17,308 nt of DNA from Bacteroidales bacterium (GTDB taxonomy: Bacteria > Bacteroidota > Bacteroidia > Bacteroidales > Paludibacteraceae). Below are positions 1 to 6,591 of the stretch, one piece after another. Position 1 is the first letter of the stretch. Each line of letters starts with the position of its first letter. Location: the NCBI GenBank assembly GCA_900767385.1, contig CAAFYY010000064.1, forward strand, positions 1-17,308, in the 5' to 3' direction. The translations under genes and the position numbers were made by a program. The notes under the pieces are model-generated. The model did not search any database. It saw nothing but the letters and a program-made list of their open reading frames with translations, and was not told the DNA's origin.

Positions 1-468
1 ACTGCCGTTAATTATGCTGTTCGGGCTTTTTGTTGAGGAATACTCTCGCTGCAACTTGCAGTAAGTTCGGGGCGGTTCGGTTTGCGTTTTATGTCAACTC
101 GCAGAAAGTTCATGCACGACTTACATGGGTTTGTGCTACCTCGCACAAAGTCCGTGCACGACTTACATGCGTTTGTGTCAACTCGCACAAAGTTCATGCA
201 CGACTTACATGCATTTTTTGTCACCTCGCACAAAGTTCGTGTACGACTTACATGGGTTTTGTGCTACCTCGCACAAAGTTCGTGCACGACTTACATGGGT
301 TTGTGCTACCTCGCACAAAGTTCATGCACGACTTACATGGGTTTTGTGCTACCTCGCACAAAGTCCGTGCACGACTTACATGGGTTTGTGTCACCTCGCA
401 CAAAGTTCATGCACTACTTACATGCGTCTGTGTCACCTAGCACAAAGTTCATGTACGACTGTCATGCG

Positions 469-511
469 TTAACTGTCAATCGTCTTTTTTAACATGCATT
501 AGAGTTTTGTG
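469..511. repeat. 43-nt insert in the tandem array, copy 1
   Basis: This segment interrupts the regular 42-bp unit between CATGCG and TTTGTG, making a step of 85 bp. It starts TTAACTGTCAATCG, has a TTTTTT run and ends near GTTTTGTG. A second copy at 596-638 differs at 4 of 43 positions. Its length equals one repeat unit, and its edges (AACATG, GTTTTGTG, TGTCA-TCG) resemble parts of the unit, so it may be a decayed unit copied as part of a 127-bp higher-order repeat. Confidence 0.75.
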
Positions 512-595
512 TTTGTGTCACCTCGCACAAACTCCGTGCACGACTGTCATGCGTTTGTGTCACCTCGCACAAACTTCGTGCACGACTGTCATGCA

Positions 596-638
596 TTAAC
601 TGTCAATCGTCTTTTTTAACATGTATTAGGGTTTTGCA
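596..638. repeat. 43-nt insert in the tandem array, copy 2
   Basis: This is the second copy of the 43-nt insert at 469-511, 127 bp downstream and again placed between a CATGC and TTTGTG junction. The differences are C/T, A/G and a final TG/CA. Two copies at the same phase imply that a 127-bp block (one 42-bp unit plus one 85-bp unit) was duplicated. Confidence 0.75.
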
Positions 639-784
639 TTTGTGTCAACTCGCACAAACTCCGTGCACGACAGTTTTTGTTTGCGTACACTTAGCAAAAA
701 GAGTGTTTCGGTTGTTAAGTCTTGCATAGTCACGAAATATTTTCTGAAAATAGAGATCAACGATAATAAAGTTTTGGCGATAAG

Positions 785-821
785 GCAATAAAAACAGCCC
801 CGCTGTGTTAGAGCGGGGCTG
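785..821 (-). terminator. Rho-independent terminator of the DUF2007-to-yhcH cluster
   Basis: A perfect 10-bp GC-rich stem (795-804 with 812-821, CAGCCCCGCT) has a 7-nt loop. On the minus strand it is followed at once by TTTTTATTG (794-786). It lies 28 bp after the stop of the YhcH-family gene and closes the minus-strand cluster. The right-hand side has no T-run, so it is directional. Confidence 0.9.
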
Positions 822-848
822 AGAGCATATTGTATGTTTTGGGTGGTT

Positions 849-1292
849 CTATTGAACACGTAGTTTGAAGACGATCTTCTTCCAGGTGCCTTGTCCGATG
901 CAAGGGGCATGTGCCTCACCGGGAAGGAGCCAGAGGAAGTCGCCGTAGGAGAACTCGATGTAGGTGGCAGGGAGGTCGTTGAAGAACTCGATGTCGCGCT
1001 GTTCGTCGTAAGGCTCCGCCACTTTCTTGCAGTATGCCGCCGTCTCCAAGCCCACGAACTCATGTCCCATGGTGATCTGGAGATCGATGTAACGATGGTG
1101 GTTTTCCAACTTGGCAACGGATGCATCCTTGCCTGTCACCTCCTCGACATTGCAGTAGATATCGGGTGTGAACTCGTAGCGGCCGCAAGGAGGATTGCCC
1201 TGATGTTCGGCGAGAAAGGTCTGAAGTATCTCTACGAGGGCAGAGGGAATCTCTGCGTAACGGCTGATGTCGGCTATTCGTCCTTGAATCAT
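849..1292 (-). CDS. YhcH/YjgK/YiaL family protein (DUF386, cupin-like)
   Basis: This 147-residue protein has the usual length for the YhcH/YjgK/YiaL (DUF386) family, which folds as a single beta-barrel cupin-like domain. It shows the family hallmarks: HHRYIDLQ at residues 65-72, a GHE motif at 76-78, and PGEAHAP at 124-130. The His and Glu residues of these motifs are the expected metal or ligand contacts. Members are often found beside sugar-acid and sialic-acid catabolism genes, and some have been linked to sugar anomer handling, but the reaction here is not determined. There is no signal peptide, so it is cytosolic. Its ATG overlaps the TGA of the upstream lipoprotein gene (ATGA), which implies translational coupling. 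It is the last gene before a strong terminator. Family assignment is firm; substrate is unknown. Confidence 0.9.
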   Translation of the reverse strand: MIQGRIADISRYAEIPSALVEILQTFLAEHQGNPPCGRYEFTPDIYCNVEEVTGKDASVAKLENHHRYIDLQITMGHEFVGLETAAYCKKVAEPYDEQRDIEFFNDLPATYIEFSYGDFLWLLPGEAHAPCIGQGTWKKIVFKLRVQ

Positions 1293-2128
1293 AACTCTTG
1301 AAGACGCTCTTGCAGGAGCACGAGGCGTTTTGCATTGTTGTCTTTACGAACCTGAAGTTCGTGAATCTCTTTCAACAGTTGCGAGAGACGATAGGTCTCG
1401 ATGAAAGCCTGGAGGTCGGCACTGCTCATGGTGTATGAGTAGTCGGTATCACCCTTATAGACAACGGTAAGCTTGGTCTCCTTCGTGCAGTTGTCGGCAA
1501 CGACAGCAGGGAGGTTGTTCATCATCTCGGCATCAAACAACACTGTCTCACAGTTGGAGCCTCCATCACGAGAGAAGACGTTGCAGCTGCTCTCGTCAAC
1601 CGTCTCGGTCTCCAGACGTGCTTTGTCGAACTCAACGACAACGGCACGGAAGTTGATAGGTTTGCCAACATACTGTGCCATGAGTGAGAACTTGCCATGC
1701 TCATCGGTAGAGGCATGAAGGTAGGAGCGGCTGGTGTTGTTGGTTGTAGCAAGACGTGTATGCTCATAAATGCCTAAGTCTTGATACTGTTCGTCTTTCT
1801 CATACTTGAAGTTCTTGGCCATCACCTCAGCCTCGGCACAACGTGCCTCCAAGAGGGAGTCATTGACTGGCGACTGCTGTTTGATGTTGAGCAGGTCCAT
1901 GCGCCAAGCGATGGTGTCGGCACTGCGGCGAAGATCGACACGAGTCACATAGGTACGATGGAGTGAGTCGATCAGCTCTTGAGCTGTTGCATAATCCTGA
2001 GCATTGTAGGCCTCCACAGTTTGCTGAAAGAGGGCATCCGCTTGAGTGTCTTTTTTCGAACCACAAGCCGTTGCCATAAGCACCAACAGACCTGCAACCA
2101 AGGCGGAGAAAGAGAGGGTTTGTTTCAT
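1289..2128 (-). CDS. Predicted lipoprotein with TPR-like N-terminus and coiled-coil C-terminus
   Basis: This 279-residue protein starts with a hydrophobic signal sequence ending in ATAC, so Cys22 is the likely lipidated residue. The lipobox is imperfect because Ala stands at -3. Residues about 30-60 (ALFQQTVEAYNAQDYATAQ and following) read like a TPR helix pair. The middle section (about 120-235) is beta-rich with no motif I recognise. Residues about 243-279 are heptad-patterned, Leu-rich and charged, a likely coiled coil. The protein would sit in the cell envelope, facing the periplasm or the surface; the stretch after the Cys (GSKKD) is not a clear surface-export signal. It lies 9 nt after the DUF4886 gene and overlaps the yhcH start by 4 nt, so the three are very probably co-transcribed. 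I do not recognise a named family, and no function is assigned. Confidence 0.85.
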   Translation of the reverse strand: MKQTLSFSALVAGLLVLMATACGSKKDTQADALFQQTVEAYNAQDYATAQELIDSLHRTYVTRVDLRRSADTIAWRMDLLNIKQQSPVNDSLLEARCAEAEVMAKNFKYEKDEQYQDLGIYEHTRLATTNNTSRSYLHASTDEHGKFSLMAQYVGKPINFRAVVVEFDKARLETETVDESSCNVFSRDGGSNCETVLFDAEMMNNLPAVVADNCTKETKLTVVYKGDTDYSYTMSSADLQAFIETYRLSQLLKEIHELQVRKDNNAKRLVLLQERLQEL

Positions 2129-2137
2129 GATGAAACT

Positions 2138-3409
2138 TTATTTGATAATGATATTTTGTGTTGTTTCGTTGCCGTTGCGCAAAACTGCCTTTACGACATA
2201 GACACCAGCCGGACAGGTTGGCAATGAGATGGTGAAGTCGTTAGCCTCAACCACAGCATCAAGCACCTCAATGCCGCCGATGGTGAAGACCTTCACGTTG
2301 CGGATGAGTTCATTGGCTTTCACTGTGAGGACATTGTCGGAAGAAACAACGATACGGATATCGGCAGTCTCAACATTATCAATGCCACTGATAGTGCTGA
2401 CAACGATGGTCTGCGTCAAGGTATCTGCCTCGCAGTGGTTGGTAGCAACCAGAGTCACTGCATAGGTGCCTGTAGCTAAGTATTTGTGCACTTCAACACC
2501 GCGTGTCGAGGTGATGCCGTCACCGAAGTCCCATTCGTAGCTGATGCCAGGAGAATTTGGTGAGTTGAACTGAACGAGATTGTCGTTGACCTCATAAGTA
2601 AAGTTGGCGTCGGCTGGTTTGCGTCGCCACTGTGGGAGGTTGTCGTAGACCACGACCTTAGCAGCAGTGCGAACATCGGCAGCCTGAGTAGCATCCAAGC
2701 CAGAAGGAACGTAGGTCACTGTTGTTGGATCGACGCCCCAGATAGCAGCAAGGAATGAGCAAGCAGCCGCATAGGTGCCTATCATCATCGGGTGGCTATT
2801 GTCGCCCTGATAGAGTTCGATGCTTGGGTAGTTGTCTCTGATATAGTGCCATACGCGGCCGACAGGAGAGACAGCAGCGTTGTTGCTTTCTTTCATCATC
2901 ATATAGCGTTCGTAGAGCAAGCTGTCCATACCCTCGTAGGTGCCGAGTGGTGGATATTCAGCAGCATTACTTGAGTCGCCATATTTTCTGCCCCATGTCA
3001 TATAGAACATCGGGATGCCGCACGGGCTGTATTTGTAGACGCTGTCAACGAGTCGTTTGGCAAAAGGAAACACCTCGTTCTGCACCTGTGAGAGTGGGAA
3101 CGAAGGATATTGGCTTTGTTCTTGGAGGATGACATAGTCCCAACCACCCTGTTGGATTAAGCCCATGGAGGCGTTGTTGCAGTGACCTTGGAAGGTGCAG
3201 CTGCCAGGAGCATTGGTCTGATATTGAAATTCGATGCCTACAGAAGAGGCAACGCGATAGAGTTCTAAAGGGAGGTTGTTCACTTCAACATAGCTGTTGC
3301 CGATGAAGAGGATGTTGTCCATCGGTTGTGAGGCTCTCTCCTGAGCGATGGTCAAAGAAGAGAGGCAGAGAGCGATGCCGAGCAAACAGAGGCGTAAGGA
3401 GTTTTTCAT
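2138..3409 (-). CDS. DUF4886 SGNH-hydrolase-like protein with PKD and T9SS sorting domains
   Basis: This 423-residue secreted protein has a signal peptide (about 1-22, ending IAQ). An SGNH-like DUF4886 domain covers about 31-258, with the nucleophile block GNSY at 37-40 (Ser39), a VILQEQS strand at 93-99 and the catalytic-type block DNSHP at 203-207 (Asp203, His206). A PKD domain follows (about 266-338, with YEWDFGDG at 291-298). The C-terminal 70 residues (KVFTIGGIEV, GVYVVKA, final NIIIK) are a T9SS type A sorting domain. SGNH enzymes usually remove acyl groups from polysaccharides or other esters, so an extracellular or surface-anchored esterase is the best guess; substrate is unknown. The start ATG overlaps the TGA of the upstream DUF2007 gene. 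Domain calls are from motif recognition, and the sorting signal implies a T9SS elsewhere in the genome. Confidence 0.88.
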   Translation of the reverse strand: MKNSLRLCLLGIALCLSSLTIAQERASQPMDNILFIGNSYVEVNNLPLELYRVASSVGIEFQYQTNAPGSCTFQGHCNNASMGLIQQGGWDYVILQEQSQYPSFPLSQVQNEVFPFAKRLVDSVYKYSPCGIPMFYMTWGRKYGDSSNAAEYPPLGTYEGMDSLLYERYMMMKESNNAAVSPVGRVWHYIRDNYPSIELYQGDNSHPMMIGTYAAACSFLAAIWGVDPTTVTYVPSGLDATQAADVRTAAKVVVYDNLPQWRRKPADANFTYEVNDNLVQFNSPNSPGISYEWDFGDGITSTRGVEVHKYLATGTYAVTLVATNHCEADTLTQTIVVSTISGIDNVETADIRIVVSSDNVLTVKANELIRNVKVFTIGGIEVLDAVVEANDFTISLPTCPAGVYVVKAVLRNGNETTQNIIIK

Positions 3410-3657
3410 GATTCTGATGTTGAGAGATTTGTTTCGGGGGTTGTTGCCCCGTCGAGGATTTGTTGGGCAAGTTCCACGTCGGAAGCATGCACATGGAGAC
3501 GGACACCGTTGACAGCGCCAAACATACTACCCAGCAGCGATGTGCTTTCGTTGCTCAGGAATGCCGCGATGCCACTCGCGTTGAGGAGGTTGCAGCAGAC
3601 GACGGCTTCGCTGTAGGTCTCGTAGATCTTCAGTATGACGATCTGTTCGTTGTCCAT
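3406..3657 (-). CDS. DUF2007 family putative signal-transducing protein
   Basis: This is an 83-residue protein. I place the start at 3657 (MDNEQIVILKIYETYSEA) because DUF2007 proteins begin a few residues before this beta strand. An in-frame ATG at 3705 would add 16 residues encoded by the neighbouring terminator hairpin. Visible family features are the strand-helix IVILKIYETYSEAVVCCNLL, the SGIAAFL strand and the GVRLHVHASDVELAQQIL ferredoxin-like half. The last 15 residues are low-complexity Thr/Ser. The protein is cytosolic and its role is unknown; Pfam names the family a putative signal-transducing protein without biochemical proof. It heads a minus-strand cluster and its TGA overlaps the start of the DUF4886 gene by 4 nt. 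Confidence 0.8.
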   Translation of the reverse strand: MDNEQIVILKIYETYSEAVVCCNLLNASGIAAFLSNESTSLLGSMFGAVNGVRLHVHASDVELAQQILDGATTPETNLSTSES

Positions 3658-3672
3658 TGTGTGATAGAGGGA

Positions 3673-3705
3673 CAAAAAATACAATAGAGGCTGACACGCA
3701 GTCAA
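3673..3705 (-). promoter_or_regulatory. Possible promoter of the DUF2007 cluster, overlapping a terminator
   Basis: On the minus strand TTGAC (3705-3701) lies 19 nt before TATTTTTTG (3681-3673), close to the Bacteroidota pattern TTTG/TAnnTTTG but with one extra base in the downstream box. Both elements are inside the terminator of the DUF1015 gene. The resulting leader would be very short (about 8-10 nt). Read-through from the DUF1015 gene is the alternative. Confidence 0.25.
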
Positions 3706-3715
3706 CCTCTATTGT
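3674..3715 (-). terminator. Rho-independent terminator of the DUF1015 gene
   Basis: A 10-bp stem (3681-3690 with 3706-3715, ACAATAGAGG) is extended by TGAC/GTCA after one mismatch, with a 5-nt loop. On the minus strand it runs into ATTTTTTG. It starts 14 nt after the DUF1015 stop codon. Confidence 0.88.
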
Positions 3716-3728
3716 CTATTTAGATGGA

Positions 3729-4973
3729 TTAGTCTGCCAATTTGTGAACAACGAGACCAGAACGGAGTTTTGGTTCGAACCAAGTTGTCTTAGGAGGCAT
3801 GATGTTGCCGGTGTCGGCGATGTCGATGAGTTGTTTCATTGAAACAGGGTAGAGAGCCAAAGCAACTTTCATCTCACCGTTGTCAACGCGACGTTTCAAC
3901 TCGCCGAGGCCACGGATACCACCTACGAAGTCGATACGTTTGTCGCTGCGGAGGTCTTTGATGCCGAGGATTTCGTCGAGGATGAGGTTTGAAGAGATGG
4001 TAACGTCGAGAACGCCGATTGGGTCGTTGTCGTCGTAGGTGCCTTTCTTAGCTTCAAGGCTGTACCATTCGCCTTCGAGGTAGAGGCTGAAGTTGTGGAG
4101 GTGATCTGGTTTGTAGATGTCAGCACCCATCTTCTTCACGTCGAAGTTCTTCTCGAGTTTTGCGAGGAACTCAGAAGCGGTGAGGCCGTTGAGGTCTTTA
4201 ACAACGCGGTTGTAGTCAATGATCTTCAGTTGGTTGTCTGGGAAGCAAACAGCCAAGAAGTAGTTGTATTCCTCGTCGCCACGGTGGTTAGGGTTTTGGT
4301 TTTTCTTCTCGTTGCCAACCAAAGCAGCAGCAGCGCTACGGTGGTGACCGTCGGCGATGTAGAATGCTGGCATAGCGCCGAAGATCTCGGTGATGCGGTT
4401 GTTGACAGCCTCATCGCGGATTACCCAGAAATGGTGACCGAAGCCGTCTGGAGCAACGTAGTCGTACTCAGGAGCACCTTCGCACACTTTCTTCACGATA
4501 GCGTCGATTTCGTCGTTGTGTGGATAAGCGAAGAATACTGGCTCCATGTTGGCGTTGTTGACGCGAACGTGTTTCATGCGATCTTCTTCTTTGTCGCGAC
4601 GGGTGAGCTCGTGTTTTTTGATTTTGCCAGTCATGTAGTCCTCGAAGTGAGCAGCTACGCAGAGGCCGTATTGAGTTCTGCCTTCCATGGTCTGAGCATA
4701 GACATAGTAGCATGGTTTTTCGTCTTGAACCAACCAGCCTTTGTCTTGGAACATTTGGAAGTTAGCAGCAGCTTTGTCGTAAACTTTTGGATCGTGCTCG
4801 TCAGTGCCAACAGGGAAGTCAATCTCTGGTTTGATGATGTGATAGAGAGATTTCTCGTTGCCTTCAGCTTCTTTGCGAGCCTCTTCTGAGTTCAACACGT
4901 CGTATGGACGTGAAGCTACTTGTTCTACAAGGTCTTTTGGAGGACGAAGACCTTTGAAAGGTTTTACAATCAT
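3729..4973 (-). CDS. DUF1015 domain-containing protein
   Basis: This 414-residue protein has the full usual length of the DUF1015 family. Family landmarks are the N-terminal KPFKGLRP (4-11), SRPYDV (21-26), the charged KKHELTRRDKEEDR block (119-132) and the strongly conserved ADGHHRS (207-213). There is no signal peptide, so it is cytosolic. The family is widespread, and Bacteroidota genomes often carry it close to serine biosynthesis genes (serC, serA) as far as I recall, but those genes are not here. Its exact reaction is not established. It stands alone, with a good promoter 80 nt upstream and a strong terminator 14 nt downstream. Codon choice (GTT, AAC, GAG) suggests good expression. Confidence 0.9.
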   Translation of the reverse strand: MIVKPFKGLRPPKDLVEQVASRPYDVLNSEEARKEAEGNEKSLYHIIKPEIDFPVGTDEHDPKVYDKAAANFQMFQDKGWLVQDEKPCYYVYAQTMEGRTQYGLCVAAHFEDYMTGKIKKHELTRRDKEEDRMKHVRVNNANMEPVFFAYPHNDEIDAIVKKVCEGAPEYDYVAPDGFGHHFWVIRDEAVNNRITEIFGAMPAFYIADGHHRSAAAALVGNEKKNQNPNHRGDEEYNYFLAVCFPDNQLKIIDYNRVVKDLNGLTASEFLAKLEKNFDVKKMGADIYKPDHLHNFSLYLEGEWYSLEAKKGTYDDNDPIGVLDVTISSNLILDEILGIKDLRSDKRIDFVGGIRGLGELKRRVDNGEMKVALALYPVSMKQLIDIADTGNIMPPKTTWFEPKLRSGLVVHKLAD

Positions 4974-5050
4974 GATTGCTTGTTTTTATGAATTATTTAT
5001 AAGTTTTTTCCTTATCCATCAGTCACTAATGTTTAGGACCAATTTGGGTG

Positions 5051-5081
5051 CAAAGGTAAGATTTTTATTTTGTTGCACGAA
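5051..5081 (-). promoter_or_regulatory. Promoter of the DUF1015 gene
   Basis: On the minus strand TACCTTTG (5058-5051) is a perfect match to the Bacteroidota -7 element TAnnTTTG. A weak -33 element TTCG lies 19 nt upstream (5081-5078). The predicted transcript start is near 5044, giving a leader of about 70 nt before the ATG at 4973. Confidence 0.7.
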
Positions 5082-5144
5082 GAAAACGGCGAACAAAAAA
5101 TGGGCTTTCGATGCTTTATTTAGCAGAAAAGTGATGTTTCTCGA

Positions 5145-5182
5145 AAAAGAAGGCTCCAAACGCTGTTTCAACGTTTGGAGCC
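5145..5182 (-). terminator. Rho-independent terminator of the YD-repeat gene
   Basis: A perfect 11-bp stem (5152-5162 with 5172-5182, GGCTCCAAACG) has a 9-nt loop and is followed on the minus strand by TTCTTTTTCG. It lies 33 nt after the stop codon of the YD-repeat gene. Confidence 0.88.
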
Positions 5183-5215
5183 CGGGTGTTTTATGGAGTA
5201 AAACTGACCTTTCGA

Positions 5216-6361
5216 TTATTTGTTGACTACCACTTTCTGAGTCTCGTAGCGTGTGCCGTCGTAGATTCTTACGAAGTAGGTGCCGTTTTCAAGATCCTCA
5301 CAGTTGACTGTGGTGATGTTGGTGTGTTTTGAGTTGTCTGATTTCACCAACTTGCCGTCTACGTCGTAAACTTCAACGCCACAGATTTTGTGGTTTTGGA
5401 TGTTGAAGTTGGTGGTAGCAGGGTTAGGGAATACGGTTGATTGGTTTTCAGCAACTACGTTTTCAACACCTGTTGGGTCGCCGAAGAGGTAGTGGTAGCA
5501 GCAGATGTATTGGAGTACGTCGTTGTCGTCGATTGAGAACCAAGTGAACCAGCGTGGTTTGTTGGTGAAGTTAGGGAATTGTGGGAAGATTGGTTCTGGG
5601 TGAACTGGGAGGATGTAGTCAGATACCAATTCGTCGTCGAAGTAGGTGTAGAGGTATTTGTTTACTTCGGTGGTGCCACGATAGGTAATGTCTGACAAGC
5701 AGTTGCCAACAGCATCATAGGTGTAGCAACGACGGTTGGTCAAAGACCATCCCATGTTCCAACCATAGCTGGCTACAGTAGTAAGGCGGTTGTTGGCGTC
5801 GTAGCTGTATTCTACTTTGTAAGAGTAGTCCCAACCGCTGTTGTCCCAGTATGAGTTTTGCTCTGCTTCCTCTTTGATGAGGTTGCCGTTGGCGTCGTAT
5901 TCGTAGGTGCAACGCTCGAAGTCGTTACCAACCAATGTCATGGTGTGTGAGGTCATGCGGCCGTTGGCATCATAGACGTAGGTATACACGCCTTGGATTT
6001 CCATACCAGAGCCGAAGTTGTTGTAGTTGGTACGGGTCAAACGGTTGCCGTTTGCGTCGTAGGTGTACATTACATCGCTCACGTGACGGAGTTCACGGTT
6101 GATGTATTGGTAGGTTGAGATTTTGCTGATGTTGCCTTCAGCATCGTAGAACAATGAGTCCATTGCGTGGATGATGCCGTCAACGTCAAGGAGATACATG
6201 TCTACCATGTTAACGCGGTTTTGTGCGTCATAGAAGAAGTAGTGCCTCTCCAAATCATCGTCTGACTTCAAGGTGTGCAGACGGTTTGGCAAGTAGTCTT
6301 GCGCTGAAACTGAGAATACTGCTGCGATAGCAAACAGCACTGTGAGTAATTGTTTCTTCAT
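5216..6361 (-). CDS. Secreted YD-repeat (RHS-like) protein with T9SS sorting domain
   Basis: This is a 381-residue protein with a clear signal peptide (1-20, VFSVSA, then QD). Residues about 40-245 hold eight Tyr-Asp repeats of the RHS/YD type: FYDAQNRV (43), FYDAEGNI (71), YDANGNRL (101), YDANGRM (130), YDANGNL (155), YDANNRL (187), YDAVGNCL (215) and a weaker YFDDEL (240). After a Pro/aromatic-rich link (about 250-295) comes a T9SS type A sorting domain (FPNPATTNFNI at 311-321, VEVYDVDGKLV, GTYFVRIY, VVVNK at the end). YD repeats usually build a beta cocoon in large RHS toxins or teneurins. Here the array is short and there is no RHS core box (DPxG) or C-terminal toxin. It is exported across the outer membrane; a surface binding or structural role is inference. 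Monocistronic, with own promoter and terminator. Confidence 0.88.
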   Translation of the reverse strand: MKKQLLTVLFAIAAVFSVSAQDYLPNRLHTLKSDDDLERHYFFYDAQNRVNMVDMYLLDVDGIIHAMDSLFYDAEGNISKISTYQYINRELRHVSDVMYTYDANGNRLTRTNYNNFGSGMEIQGVYTYVYDANGRMTSHTMTLVGNDFERCTYEYDANGNLIKEEAEQNSYWDNSGWDYSYKVEYSYDANNRLTTVASYGWNMGWSLTNRRCYTYDAVGNCLSDITYRGTTEVNKYLYTYFDDELVSDYILPVHPEPIFPQFPNFTNKPRWFTWFSIDDNDVLQYICCYHYLFGDPTGVENVVAENQSTVFPNPATTNFNIQNHKICGVEVYDVDGKLVKSDNSKHTNITTVNCEDLENGTYFVRIYDGTRYETQKVVVNK

Positions 6362-6454
6362 TCTATTAAGATTTTATTAAGTTTGTTTCTGCTTTGCGTA
6401 GCCCCATTTTTCTCCAAGTTAAGGTTCAGTTTAACTCTAAGAAAAACTTGGGGG

Positions 6455-6486
6455 CAAAAGTAGCACTTTTTTCTTGAACGGACAAT
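6455..6486 (-). promoter_or_regulatory. Promoter of the YD-repeat gene
   Basis: On the minus strand TACTTTTG (6462-6455) matches TAnnTTTG exactly, with ATTG (6486-6483) 20 nt upstream as the -33 element. The leader would be about 85 nt. It contains partly competing short inverted repeats (AGTTAA/TTAACT and CCAAGTT/AACTTGG), which may or may not matter. Confidence 0.7.
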
Positions 6487-6530
6487 TTAATCTCTGTAAA
6501 ATTTGATGGTCGTATTTTAGCCGTACAGAT

Positions 6531-6571
6531 AAAGGAAACGTCCGCCTCCCCGAGCGAGGAAGCAGACGTTT
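6531..6571 (-). terminator. Probable terminator of the TonB receptor operon
   Basis: AAACGTC (6536-6542) pairs with GACGTTT (6565-6571), extended inward by GC/GC and a TCC/GGA helix. It lies 20 nt after the stop of the last operon gene. The minus-strand tail is only CCTTTATC, so the T-run is weak and termination may be incomplete. Confidence 0.55.
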
Positions 6572-6591
6572 ATGAGATGGGGACGGGTTGC

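Larger units (their letters stand above)
98..678. repeat. 12-unit 42/43-bp tandem repeat array with alternating hairpins
   Basis: Unit starts (the CTCGCA motif, CTAGCA in unit 9) lie at 98, 140, 182, 225, 268, 310, 353, 395, 437, 522, 564 and 649. The spacing is 42 or 43 bp, except for two steps of 85 bp. Each unit contains two inverted repeats. The first is TTTGTG(C)...(G)CACAAA, with a 6-8 nt loop containing ACCTC. The second is AAGT-TCG-TGCA-CGA-CTT, an imperfect palindrome centred on TGCA. Units 1-8 carry CGACTTACATG; units 9-11 carry CGACTGTCATG, and unit 12 is cut off after CACGACAG. The 42/43 difference falls in a T-run, so no reading frame survives the whole array on either strand. 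There are no unique spacers and no cas genes, so it is not a CRISPR array. Function is unknown; it could be a structured RNA, a protein-binding array or a neutral satellite. Confidence 0.93.

Noticed and set aside
30..492. Three overlapping plus-strand open frames reading HDLHGF/TKFVHDL-like repeats
   Set aside because: They are translations of the 42/43-bp tandem array in different frames. The 43-bp units shift the frame and no start signal or domain is present.
98..678. CRISPR array
   Set aside because: Repeats are directly adjacent with no unique spacers, the two inserts are copies of each other, and no cas gene is present.
626..1126. 166-codon minus-strand open frame
   Set aside because: It overlaps the YhcH gene in another frame, crosses the terminator hairpin and ends in array sequence; composition is low-complexity.
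4095..4889. 264-codon plus-strand open frame opposite the DUF1015 gene
   Set aside because: Antisense shadow of a strongly conserved gene; Val/Phe/Asp-rich translation with no domain.
5216..6361. Polymorphic RHS toxin with immunity gene
   Set aside because: No RHS core box, no variable C-terminal toxin and no small downstream immunity gene; the protein ends in a T9SS sorting domain.
6415..6452. Riboswitch or attenuator in the leader of the YD-repeat gene
   Set aside because: Short competing inverted repeats are present but match no known class, and the gene is not metabolic.
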